A DNA stretch of 64,000 nucleotides from Caprella mutica (lineage: Eukaryota; Arthropoda; Malacostraca; Amphipoda; Caprellidae). Below the pieces are notes generated by a model. The model saw nothing but the letters and a program-made list of their open reading frames with translations, was not told the origin of the DNA and made no database searches. A program made the position numbers and the translations under genes. Below are positions 11,399 to 21,640 of this stretch, one piece after another. Every line of letters starts with the position of its first letter. The stretch's first letter is position 1. Location: contig CANNZV010001439.1 in assembly GCA_947561585.1 (NCBI GenBank), positions 62,001 through 126,000 on the forward strand. Reading direction: 5' to 3'.

Positions 11399-11770
11399 GA
11401 ATATTTCTTATGTAATATTTTTCATATGATATCTTTGTATCTAATATTTTTTCATGTAACTATAAAATCATTGCGTGTTTTGGCACTCAGTCAACACAAA
11501 CGTTCTCTCAGAGCGTTCACAGCACGCGTTCAACATCACACTTCTATCGTCACGCCAAAGAGTCACGCCACGTGAACGCGACTAAAGCGTGAAATTACTC
11601 GTCGCTTTGTTATGAAATAATTACGAACTCACTCTTAATATCAGGGAATAAATAATAGAATATTTCGTTAATTTATCCACAACAATAAACTGAAATATTG
11701 AATCAAATTATTATCAAAAAATGAATGTAATGAAACAAACTATAGTTAACTAAGTAATAAAGTCTTAACA
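11399..11770. other. Spacer
   Basis: Nothing recognised. 11,490-11,600 is relatively GC-rich with several CACG/CGTG motifs. Confidence 0.5.
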
Positions 11771-12095
11771 ACGCCATATAATGCCATTATAGTCCTAACT
11801 TTATTATATACTGGCATTATAATCCTAACTCCATCATATAATGGCATTATAATCCTAACTCTATTATATACTGGCATTATAATCCTAACTCTATTATATA
11901 CTGGCATTATAATCCTAACTCCATTATATAATGGCATTATAATCCTAACTCCATTATATACTGGCATTATAATCCTAACTCTATTATATAATGGCATTAT
12001 AATCCTAACTCCATTATATACTGGCATTATAATCCTAACTCCATTATATACTGGCATTATAATCTCAACTCCATTATATACTGCCATTATAAATG
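11771..12095. repeat. 30-bp minisatellite
   Basis: About ten to eleven copies of a unit with core GGCATTATAATCCTAACTC followed by (C/T)ATTATATA(A/C)T. Two binary sites (C/T and A/C) alternate among copies. Confidence 0.95.
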
Positions 12096-12187
12096 TTTCC
12101 TGTGTACTTCCCTTATACATCCTGCGTATAGTAACCAAACACCAAATGAGAAACCAAGAAAGTGACAGAGTGGAGATATTGATTACA

Positions 12188-12509
12188 ACTCTTCACTGTG
12201 CACTCTGTTTAACCCTTCACTGTGCACTCTGTTTAACCCTTCACTGTGCACTCTGTTTAACTCTTCACTGTGCACTCTGTTTAACTCTTCACTGTGCACT
12301 CTGTTTTACCCTTCACTGTGCACTCTGTTTAACTCTTCACTGTGCACTCTGTTTAACCCTTCACTGTGCACTCTGTTTAACTCTTCACTGTGCACTCTGT
12401 TTAACCCTTCACTGTGCACTCTGTTCAACCCTTCACTGTGCACTCTGTTTAACCCTTCACTGTGCACTCTGTTCAACCCTTCACTGTGCACTCTGTTTAA
12501 CCCTTCACT
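12188..12509. repeat. 24-bp minisatellite
   Basis: About 13 copies of a 24-bp unit containing CTTCACTGTGCACTCTGTTT plus AAC(C/T). It passes directly, without a spacer, into the 45-bp array that shares its CTTCACTGTGCACT part. Long open frames on both strands are by-products of the 24-bp period. Confidence 0.95.
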
Positions 12510-13447
12510 TTGCACTTTATTTACAACTATTGGTGGTTGTTTTAACTCTTCAATGTGCACTTTATTTACAACTATTGGTGGTTGTTTTAACTCTTCAATG
12601 TGCACTTTATTTACAACTATTGGTGGTTGTTTTAACTCTTCACTGTGCACTTTATTTACAACTATTGGTGGTTGTTTTAACTCTTCACTGTGTTCTTTAT
12701 TTACAACTATTGGTTGTTGTTTTAACTCTTCAATGTGCACTTTATTTACAACTATTGGTGGTTGTTTTAACTCTTCACTGTGCACTTTATATACAACTAT
12801 TGGTGGTTGTTTTAACTCTTCACTGTGCACTTTATTTACAACTATTGGTGGTTGTTTTAACTCTTCACTGTGTTCTTTATTTACAACTATTGGTGGTTGT
12901 TTTAACTCTTCAATGTGCACTTTATTTACAACTATTGGTGGTTGTTTTAACTCTTCACTGTGCACTTTATTTACAACTATTGGTGGTTGTTTTAACTCTT
13001 CACTGTGTTCTTTATTTACAACTATTGGTGGTTGTTTTAACTCTTCAATGTGCACTTTATTTACAACTATTGGTGGTTGTTTTAACTCTTCACTGTGCAC
13101 TTTATATACAACTATTGGTGGTTGTTTTAACTCTTCACTGTGCACTTTATTTACAACTATTGGTGGTTGTTTTAACTCTTCACTGTGTTCTTTATTTACA
13201 ACTATTGGTGGTTGTTTTAACTCTTCAATGTGCACTTTATTTACAACTATTGGTGGTTGTTTTAACTCTTCACTGTGTTCTTTATTTACAACTATTGGTG
13301 GTTGTTTTAACTCTTCACTGTGCACTTTATTTACAACTATTGGTGGTTGTTTTAACTCTTCACTGTGCACTATATTTACAACTATTGGTGGTTGTTTTAA
13401 CCCTTCACTGTGCACTTTATTCACAACTATTGGTGGTTGTTTTAGTT
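12510..13447. repeat. 45-bp minisatellite with higher-order pattern
   Basis: About 20 copies of a 45-bp unit: the 24-mer-like part (AACTCTTCACTGTGCACTTT) joined to a 21-bp novel part (TACAACTATTGGTGGTTGTT). Variants CAATGTGCAC, CACTGTGTTC and TATATACAAC recur in ordered blocks, so copies were duplicated in groups of up to four (180 bp). Open frames over 1 kb on both strands arise because 45 is divisible by three; I do not regard them as genes. Confidence 0.95.
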
Positions 13448-13562
13448 CACTATTGTCTCTGATAGTACATCCAGTTATTCAAAGTTTAATACAATTAGGT
13501 CTCATGTTTCAGTTTTCTCTAAGCTGAAACATAAACCTTTTGAAGATCTTTGCAGCACGAGT

Positions 13563-14595
13563 TCAAGCTAACTTGTGGTGTGGGGCTAAGCTAACTTGTG
13601 GTGTGGGGCTAAGCTAACTTGTGGTGTGGGGCTAAGCTAACTTGTGGTGTGGGGCTAAGCTAACTTGTGGTGTGGGGCTAAGCTAACTTGTGGCGTGGGG
13701 CTAAGCTAACTTGTGGTGTGGGGCTAAGCTAACTTGTGGTGCAGGGCTAAGCTAACTTGTGGTGTGGGGCTAAGCTAACTTGTGGTGTGGGGCTAAGCTA
13801 ACTTGTGGTGTGGGGCTAAGCTAACTTGTGGTGCAGGGCTAAGCTAACTTGTGGTGCAGGCTAAGCTAACTTATGGTGTGGGGCTAAGCTAACTTGTGGT
13901 GCAGGGCTAAGCTAACTTGTGGTGCAGGCTAAGCTAACTTGTGGTGTGGGGCTAAGCTAACTTGTGGTGTGGGGCTAAGCTAACTTGTGGTGTGGGGCTA
14001 AGCTAACTTGTGGTGTGGGGCTAAGCTAACTTGTGGTGTGGGGCTAAGCTAACTTGTGGTGTGGGGCTAAGCTAACTTGTGGTGCAGGGCTAAGCTAACT
14101 TGTGGTGTGGGGCTAAGCTAACTTGTGGTGTGGGGCTAAGCTAACTTGTGGTGTGGGGCTAAGCTAACTTGTGGTGTGGGGCTAAGCTAACTTGTGGTGT
14201 GGGGCTAAGCTAACTTGTGGTGCAGGCTAAGCTAACTTGTGGTGCAGGCTAAGCTAACTTGTGGTGCAGGCTAAGCTAACTTGTGGTGCAGGGCTAAGCT
14301 AACTTGTGGTGTGGGGCTAAGCTAACTTGTGGTGTGGGGCTAAGCTAACTTGTGGTGTGGGGCTAAGCTAACTTGTGGTGTGGGGCTAAGCTAACTTGTG
14401 GTGCGGGCTAAGCTAACTTGTGGTGTGGGGCTAAGCTAACTTGTGGTGTGGGGCTAAGCTAACTTGTGGTGTGGGGCTAAGCTAACTTGTGGTGTGGGGC
14501 TAAGCTAACTTGTGGTGTGGGGCTAAGCTAACTTGTTGTGTGGAACTAAGCTAACTTGTGGTGCAGAATAAGCTAACTCATGTCAGCTTATTCTG
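13563..14595. repeat. 23-bp minisatellite with terminal hairpin
   Basis: About 44 copies of a 23-bp unit (GCTAACTTGTGGTGTGGGGC + TAA), with 22-bp variants where GTGGGG becomes GCAGG. The array ends in a perfect 11-bp inverted pair, CAGAATAAGCT at 14,564 and AGCTTATTCTG at 14,585. The plus strand has a GGGG run in most units. Confidence 0.95.
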
Positions 14596-15189
14596 ACCTG
14601 AAATAAGATACTTAACTTATTATAAAGAGGAAATGGTGCTGCAGCTGCTATCTGTGGTAGTGAAAAATATAATTTAGGTAATTTATGGTTAATTTCATGC
14701 ATATGTATAATCAAACTTATTGTAGTTTTACTAAATTGTTATTGAAATGATTATTAAAACTATAAAAAATGTGATTAGCAGTAAATATAAATATCAAGGT
14801 AGCCGTTAAAGATAATAATAATAGTAAGTAGGAATAATGTAGAATAACCACTGGTACAGAGGAAATAAAGTAACTATAATAACATGGCTATAAACAGCAA
14901 ACGGTAATTAAAATGTAGGTAATTACAAAGTGAACTCTTTTGGAAGAAGTAAGTAGTTTTTGGAATTACAAGCCAGGTGGAAGGCTTTAATTCATGAATA
15001 TGAAAGAAGTAATTAAAAATAGTTAATTGTTATTTCATTAATATTAGGGTTGTGACAATGTGCTTTTAAAACTTAACTATACCATTCCATCTGTATATCG
15101 TCGAACATTACAAAAAATATTTTATAATGTTTAAATTTCAATATAAGATTAACTTCTCAATCTTCGATAACTCCACAATAAATTTTATT
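14596..15189. other. AT-rich spacer
   Basis: No gene, repeat array or RNA recognised. Confidence 0.5.
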
Positions 15190-15440
15190 TGCGTATCAAG
15201 GTTACCTTTTACATATCAGGGATACCTTTCACGTATCACGGTTACTTTTCGCGTATCATGGATACCTTGCGTATATCAGGGTTACCTTCCTCTATTACGT
15301 TTACTTCTCATGTATCATGGATACCTTGCGTGTATCTGGGTTACCTTTTACGTACCAGGGTTACCTTTTACGTATCACGGTTACTTTTCGCGTATCATGG
15401 TTACCTACCTCGTATCATGGTTACCTTCTGTCAAGCTATT
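15190..15440. repeat. Imperfect ~21-24-bp tandem repeat
   Basis: About 11 degenerate copies around CGTATCA(T/C)GGTTACCTTT with variable spacing. Much less uniform than the neighbouring arrays, so older or less homogenised. Confidence 0.85.
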
Positions 15441-15725
15441 ACCCGGTTACTAGATTTACACGCCTAGAAAGATGGTAATTAGCGGCAAGGTACCCAATGG
15501 CTGAGGTAAGTACCAGGAATTCTAATTACCACCAAACTAGAGGATTGCTGTGAAATAACAGTGGTAAAAGGACAGAATTTAAACATACGGTTTAACCAGG
15601 AAAGAACTACGATTAGAAAGAGTTGAAAGTCGATTTTCTCTCGGTAATTATAGAATGTCAAAAACTATTGATTTTGTTTTACGATTTTGAATAATACTAA
15701 ATAAAACAAACTTGAAAAAAGTGCT

Positions 15726-15835
15726 CATCGGACATTTCCGAAGAAAATTTTCGATATGTCAAATTATGATATTCTACAATAAAATACTATCAATATTTAC
15801 CGTAATGGACAATAACAGACAATGTACCGATTGTA
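15726..15835 (+). repeat. Dispersed repeat C, copy 2
   Basis: Contains CATCGGACAT, ATTATGATATTCTACAATAA, ATACTATCAATATT and TAATGGACAATAACAGACAA, matching the copies at 8,001 and 34,130. Confidence 0.8.
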
Positions 15836-16286
15836 AATTTCTTGGCCTAATTTCGAAACCTGATCTAATAGTTATGGTAACTAAATACAAGGGACTTTGA
15901 CGTTAGAGTGAGATAGAAAAGTCACCAAATCGTCTTGCTTGAATCACATTTTGTGTCTTCAGTTTTTCTGTTTTATAGAAACTATAAAGTTTAATTAATT
16001 ACAGTATTTATAGCCATTATATCCTTTAAAGGGATTTTACATCTAAAGGATTTGGAAAAAGCTTCTAAGATTTGAACAGTTAATCTGTATGGGTTATAGA
16101 TTATAAAATAAAAATTAACAATGTTGAAGCATTTTACCAACATTAAATAAATTGTTTAATTTAATAAATGTGGAATGAAAATAGTTATTCAGAGTTACAT
16201 TTTCGGAAATAAGATTTATTTTTGAAACATAAAAAAAATATGAATGAAATATTAGAATATTATAGGAAATTAGAGGATGTATATGT
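15836..16286. other. AT-rich spacer
   Basis: Nothing recognised apart from a short AAATACAAGGGACTTTGACG echo of repeat S near 15,885. Confidence 0.5.
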
Positions 16287-16435
16287 GGGGTAAGTCTGAG
16301 TTATGGAACTGTTACACATTTTCGATCCTATTAACACTATATAATAATTAAAATAACGAGTTATATTATAACTATTTTAATTGAATTTTGTCTGATGGAA
16401 AATGTGGAACAGTCCGATAATTCAGAACTCACCCC
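16287..16435. mobile_element. MITE-like element, family B copy
   Basis: Ends GGGGTAAGTCTGAGTTATGG and complement (AATTCAGAACTCACCCC), with inner ACACATTTTCGATC against AAAATGTGGAAC. The loop is short and lacks the shared palindrome. Confidence 0.85.
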
Positions 16436-16586
16436 ACCTATAAACAATAGGAACTATATTTATAGGTACTATAAAAAAGATACTATGTATTTATATGTTC
16501 TATAAAATAGGCACTATAAAGAATTTGATACTTTATAGACATGGATTTCACATCAATTTTACGGTATGACCAAAAAACAAACAAAA

Positions 16587-16634
16587 TGTACAGTCAGTAA
16601 CATTGTATGTATTATTTTGTCACTGACTGTACAT
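16587..16634. repeat. Hairpin with 12-bp arms
   Basis: TGTACAGTCAGT and ACTGACTGTACA flank an AT-rich loop. Confidence 0.8.
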
Positions 16635-16654
16635 GAGCCGATTGTACATAGACT

Positions 16655-16905
16655 GAAATAAAAAATACGAGTCAGATTGACTCGAAACTTGAGTTTTCAA
16701 TGTGTCTCAAAACCGGTTAAACAATGTGAGTCAATTTGACTCGTTTTAGTATTTTAACTAAAAACTAGTCATGTTGACTCCTAATTCATAGTCAGATTGA
16801 CTCAGGTAGAGTTAATCAAGTAAAAGACTTAAATAATGGAGTCTTGCAGTCTTGACTCAAGTGATGAGTCAGGCTGACTCGCAATTTCTCTCAGTGTAGG
16901 CACTA
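16655..16905. repeat. Dispersed repeat E, GAGTCA/TGACTC cluster
   Basis: Contains many GAGTCA and TGACTC half-sites, often paired as GAGTCA-N3-TGACTC. A related copy in the opposite orientation lies at 21,412-21,640, sharing the CTCTCAGTG end, the GACTCTACCTGAGTCA-type block and an AAACCGG core. Probably a dispersed element; the half-sites resemble bZIP (AP-1/GCN4-like) targets. Confidence 0.75.
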
Positions 16906-17825
16906 AACCACACTGTGGTTTCTGCTGATGGTTATATGGTGCATATGGTTCAACCACAATCAATACCATGGTTCATTAGCCAAAAATAGAAATAATTAGT
17001 TCTATTATTTGAAATACAATGCGAGTGAGTGTAAAAATAAAGAAACAATAAGACATACATTTATCTGTAAAGAAACAAATTGAAGTTTAGGAAAATATTA
17101 GTAAATGGTAGATTTGTATTGATATTTTTAAAATATTATAATAGTTAATTAATTTTTAAAAAACAATTTAAAACATTAAATATTTGAATAATAAAAAATA
17201 TTTAGGAGAGAACCACTATTTCTTTCAATAACTAAAATTACTATATATAATTCTTACTCTATATTTATTCGAAATATATTCATTTTTACGATAACATTTG
17301 TTCAAAAATATTTTTGAACTGAAAAAAGTAGAAAAAAATAGTAATGGAATTTTAAATTTAAAAAATGTAGAAAAATTGAATTGAATTTTAAATAAATAAT
17401 TTTCTTTTTTAATAGTAAAATAGGAATGTTGTCTCGAATCTGTCACATCAGTCAGTGACGGGTTACGTAGCACTTAAAGTTTAAATGTTAGCGATAAAGT
17501 TGACCACGACTGAGGGGTGTAACCTCAGTAAAAGTACTGCTTTCATCCGAGTAACTTTGATATCATTTAAAAGTAATGACTTTGTTTAGCGGAGAAAGTT
17601 AAACATTAAATAATCAGTTTGTTTGATATTTTATATAATGCAAATTTAGTGCAATTAAAAATGAGTGATATTAGGTATTTTTAGTGTAATCATAATTATT
17701 GAATATAGTTGATAGCAAAAAGAATCCATGACACCTGTAGACTGCAGATATCAGTAATGATAATACGTACTTTAATTTTAATATAACCCATTATATTAAA
17801 CCATCAATGGGGGAACAGAAGGTAC
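16906..17825. other. AT-rich spacer
   Basis: 16,910-16,980 carries CCACACTGTGG and TGGTTCAACCACA motifs also found at 19,230-19,335. 17,728-17,760 holds a decayed version of the shared palindrome. No gene seen. Confidence 0.5.
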
Positions 17826-17948
17826 TGTACTAGTAATAATACTAATAACAATACTACAATACTATACATAATATTACTACATAGTATACAATAATACTAA
17901 TAACAATACTACAATACTAATAACAATACTAATAACAATAACATCAAT
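17826..17948. repeat. AT-rich short tandem repeat
   Basis: Irregular copies of ACTAATAACAAT and ACTACAATACT. Confidence 0.8.
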
Positions 17949-19229
17949 AGACATGACAGTGCCAAGGCTTCACATCCAGTGTCACATGAAGTCATTTAAC
18001 TCTTTTCTCAGTCTATTGTACGTCAGTCAGACGCAAAAGAAAAGTCATCCCGACGCAATCTTTGCATCAACTTATTGAAAGGACAAAAAGGGGGGGATTA
18101 AAGCTATCGGTGTGAAAGGATTAAAAGTTAAGATAATTGATTAAATTGATTAAAAAGGATTAAGCTATCCACACTAAATGATTAAAAGCTATCGGTGTGA
18201 AAGGATTAAAAGCTATCAGCTATAGCTTTAACAAAGTCATTAAAATGATTAAGAAGTGACTACGAAGTTAACACACCGAATATTTCAGCCTCAGGTGTAA
18301 GATACGATGACACGGTACAGTCAGTGGGATTAAAAGGAAAGGGAAAAGGAAAGGGAAAGGAAAGAGAAGAGGAAAAGAAATGGAAAGAGAAACAAGAAAA
18401 TAGAATAATTATTTGTAATGCAAAGAAGTAGACTAATTTAAAGTAGAATAATTAATGAGATTTAGTTAGAATGTAACGCAATGGGAAAATATTTTGGTTA
18501 GTCTTGATAAATTTAGACAAATGCAATAACTAAATCAGTAAAAATAGACTAGGAAATAATGGTAATAAAATAGACAGAGAAATAGATATCAACTGATGCA
18601 CCATAACTCTAGATAAAGATAAGATACAATATCAGATAGATGCAAAGTCACTTTATAGATACGGTATCGAATTACAGGAAATAGATAAATACGATACAGA
18701 TATAAAAAGAGTAAATTTCTAACATGTTAACTTCATTTTTTGTGAGATATTTATTTATGTATACATTTTTCCAATAGTTTTAAAATGAATTAACCAAAAT
18801 TGATTTTCTTTAAAACGGATACAAAAATTTATTTATAACAATTTAAAAAAAATGTAACTCTTTTACAAATTTTCAACCTATATTCCCTATTATTGTAACC
18901 AAAATTATTTAACTTTTTTCAAACAAAATTATCTTTTTGTAAAAACTTGATAATTCGCTGCAAAATATGAGTGCCCACTGTATATATATACCACACAGGC
19001 AGCCTGTGTGTCACTGTGTGGACCACACATGAGAGAAGACTGTCTGTGTACATTTTATGTGTACTGTCATCTATGAAAGACTCCAAGAGCAAAAACAGGA
19101 GAAAAAAGTATTATAAATATTGTCAATGTGGTAAATAATATTGGCATTTGAGAGTACGCAATTTAAATGAAGTAAGATGTAATTATTGCAGTTTTGATAT
19201 AAAAATGTATGCATGAGTTGGTTGTCACA
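17949..19229. other. AT-rich spacer
   Basis: Holds GTGTGAAAGGATTAAAAGCT repeats at about 18,110-18,215 and a purine tract (AAAGGGAAAAGGAAAGGG) at 18,330-18,395. No gene recognised. Confidence 0.5.
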
Positions 19230-19335
19230 TTACTGAATGTGTGGTGCAACCATTGGTTGAATGTATGGTTCAACCAATGGTTGAATGTGTGGTTCAACCA
19301 CAGCATGAATGTGTGGTTCAACCACATTGATTGAA
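19230..19335. repeat. Palindromic TGTGGTTCAACCACA tandem
   Basis: Four imperfect units in which GGTTGAA or GGTTCAACC recurs, each partly self-complementary. Confidence 0.75.
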
Positions 19336-19464
19336 ATCACGGTTAATGAATTGGTAAATGCATGTAGAAAAAATTAATATGATAACTAATAGAATATTTC
19401 ACATTGACTATTTTGATTAGAAATCATTATTTCATTTTTAAAAAATCAATTTCGATTATTCCTA

Positions 19465-19650
19465 GGGTAAGTTCCGAATTATCGGACAGTTTCACATTAC
19501 CGATCATATAAGAAAGAAGTAAGTATTTTAACTCGATATTTCAATAATTGTCATATACTTTTCGCATTCAAATCACATTCAAATCACATTCAATCACATT
19601 CAATCACATTCAAATCACATTCAATCACATTCAGTCACATTCAATTTCAC
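19465..19650. mobile_element. Half family B element followed by CACATTCAAT array
   Basis: Left end GGGTAAGTTCCGAATTATCG continues with GACAGTTTCACATT and GATCATATAAGAA. The expected right end is absent; from 19,566 the sequence is a 10-12-bp tandem repeat (CACATTCAAT/CACATTCAAAT). Confidence 0.75.
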
Positions 19651-19950
19651 ATTGGTCACACCAATTTATCTTTTCAAGGTCGGCACAAACCAAAGAAAGC
19701 CACGAACAGAATTAGAGTAAGAAACCATACAATGACATTTTTATCTTGCTACTCTAAAGCTAAATTAGGTTTGAAATTTAAAGCATGGAAGAGTGAATAA
19801 AGTTATTATTTATTTTATCATTCAGTTTCAAAAATGACTAACTTCCTTATTTAGTAAATATGGCATTTGAAAGTAAATTGTTTGACTCTTACCATAAATT
19901 GCTACGTTACACGTATATTAATATTATCTAAACTGAAAAAAGTATCTAAA

Positions 19951-20182
19951 GGGCCGTACACACGTAGGGTTTTTTAAGTCTTTCCACCAGACTTTTTGCT
20001 AAGCTCCTCCTACTTTAGTTATTATTTATTTCAGTTGGTATCCATGATACCTGCAGGTATCATGGATACCAACTGAAATAAATAATTTATATCGTTTTTT
20101 CTTATATTCTCGTGGAAAAAGTAGGAGGAGCTTAGCAAAAAGTCTGGTGTAAAGACTTAAAAACTCTACGTGTGTACGGCCC
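19951..20182. mobile_element. MITE-like foldback element, family A copy 2
   Basis: Same ends and arm blocks as 5,673-5,880 (GGGCCGTACACACGTAGGG, CACCAGACTTTTTGCTAAG, GGAGGAG). The centre is a perfect 66-bp palindrome at 20,021-20,086. Confidence 0.88.
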
Positions 20183-20215
20183 TAAGAAATGTATCAAAAT
20201 TAAATAAATAAATAC

Positions 20216-20294
20216 ACATTACGACAAATTAGTAACATTTTAAAACAATAGAGAATTAGAAAACTGTGGTTTGTGAAATTAGTATCATGCGGAG
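20216..20294 (+). repeat. Dispersed repeat D, copy 1
   Basis: ACGACAAATTAGTAA, then AATTAGAAAACTGTGG, TTTGTGAAATTAGTATCATG. Related to 40,668-40,755 (inverted) and 62,970-63,045. Confidence 0.75.
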
Positions 20295-21411
20295 ACTCTT
20301 CTACCAAGTGGACAGTGAAAGTATGAAGAGGTGACCAATTAGGGTAAAGCTCTTACCGGAGTGTGCCTTGTTCCGAGTAATGTTATGGTTGAAATTATGG
20401 ACATTAGTGAGGACTAACGTACTAATAAATGACAGGGGAGATAATAGAAGAAACCTAAGTAGTTATTTGGAAAAGTGGGATGTATTTCGATATTATAATT
20501 GATACTGAAAAAGGAATTAATTTTTCATTCGGAAATTTAAAAAGTTATTGGAAAAATATTGTCTTTAATTAAACTCTCCAGTGTGAATTTCATTCACTAA
20601 GATCATTTTTTCATTTTTTTGGTTTAAAAAGACAGTATTTTTCCATTAAAAATAAGATAGATGTTCAAATTGGCATATTATTTTATTATATCATAAAAAT
20701 TGTAACCGTAGAATTATCTCTCAAAATTTATTTATTTGCTTTATTTATTTGCATTATTTATTCTACCTACATGAAACAAAACATCTTTAATATATAATTT
20801 TAAAATCATATTACTAAATCCGTATTGATAGATCATACCAATGGATAATTCATGAATAGTTTATATCTCATCATCAAAAATGCAGTTGAAATTGAAAAGG
20901 AATATTCCCAAGAAAGAGCAAAATAGTCCAAACGTTTCATTAGGTTTTCAAAGGAGTTTTTCAAGCTCTGTTTACCAGGTTTAGAGTCTTTTCTTTCGAC
21001 ACGAGTTGTTTCTTCACATTTATTGTGGTCACGTTGATGGGAAATGTTATACTTAAAGAACATTTTCTACGCCAATTATTTAATGAATTCATCAATAATC
21101 CAAATAAAAACGTTTTTTTAAATTGAATAAAATATTATTGGCGGCGGTAAATTACGCGCTTTTTATGTTTTGATGAATTTATTTAAATAATAAAATAAAT
21201 CGGTATGGTAGAGAAAAAGAGAAAGAAAGAAATTTAAGATAATGTGATTCAGATTAGTTTTCTCAACATTCTTTTTAAATTTAGAATAATTTAGCAAAAT
21301 AATAGTTACCAGAACTCAATTCTCAAAATGAAGAGTTTAGAAGATACACCCCACTGAGATGAATATAACCCTATGTCCTGAACATAGGGGTAAATGGGTG
21401 GTTGAAAATAC
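20295..21411. other. AT-rich spacer
   Basis: A 76-codon minus-strand frame at 20,833-21,063 has mixed, protein-like composition but no family I recognise, and there is no supporting splice context. I leave it uncalled. Confidence 0.5.
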
Positions 21412-21640
21412 ACTGAGAGAAAATTACGAGTCAACCTGACTCATCTCTTGAGTCAAAGCTGGTAAAACTCAAATATTGGAGTCATTTTCTTGATTGACTC
21501 TACCTGAGTCAATCTGACTATGAATTAGGAATCAATGTGACTTTCTTTGAGTAAAAATTGACTCACATTTTAAGCCGGTTTCGGGACACACAGAAAACTC
21601 AAATTTTGAGTCAATTTGACTCATACTTTCTAGTGATATA
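21412..21640. repeat. Dispersed repeat E, inverted copy
   Basis: Opposite orientation to 16,655-16,905. It begins CACTGAGAGAAAATTACGAG and contains GAGTCAACCTGACTCAT, CTACCTGAGTCAATCTGACT and GAGTCAATTTGACTCA. Confidence 0.75.

Noticed and set aside
12146..13527. Long overlapping open frames (over 300 codons) on both strands
   Set aside because: They are created by stop-free 24- and 45-bp repeats whose lengths are divisible by three. All frames are repetitive and no start, splice or flanking context supports a gene.
20833..21063. 76-codon minus-strand frame with mixed composition
   Set aside because: Looks protein-like but short, single and without any recognisable motif; expected by chance in 64 kb.
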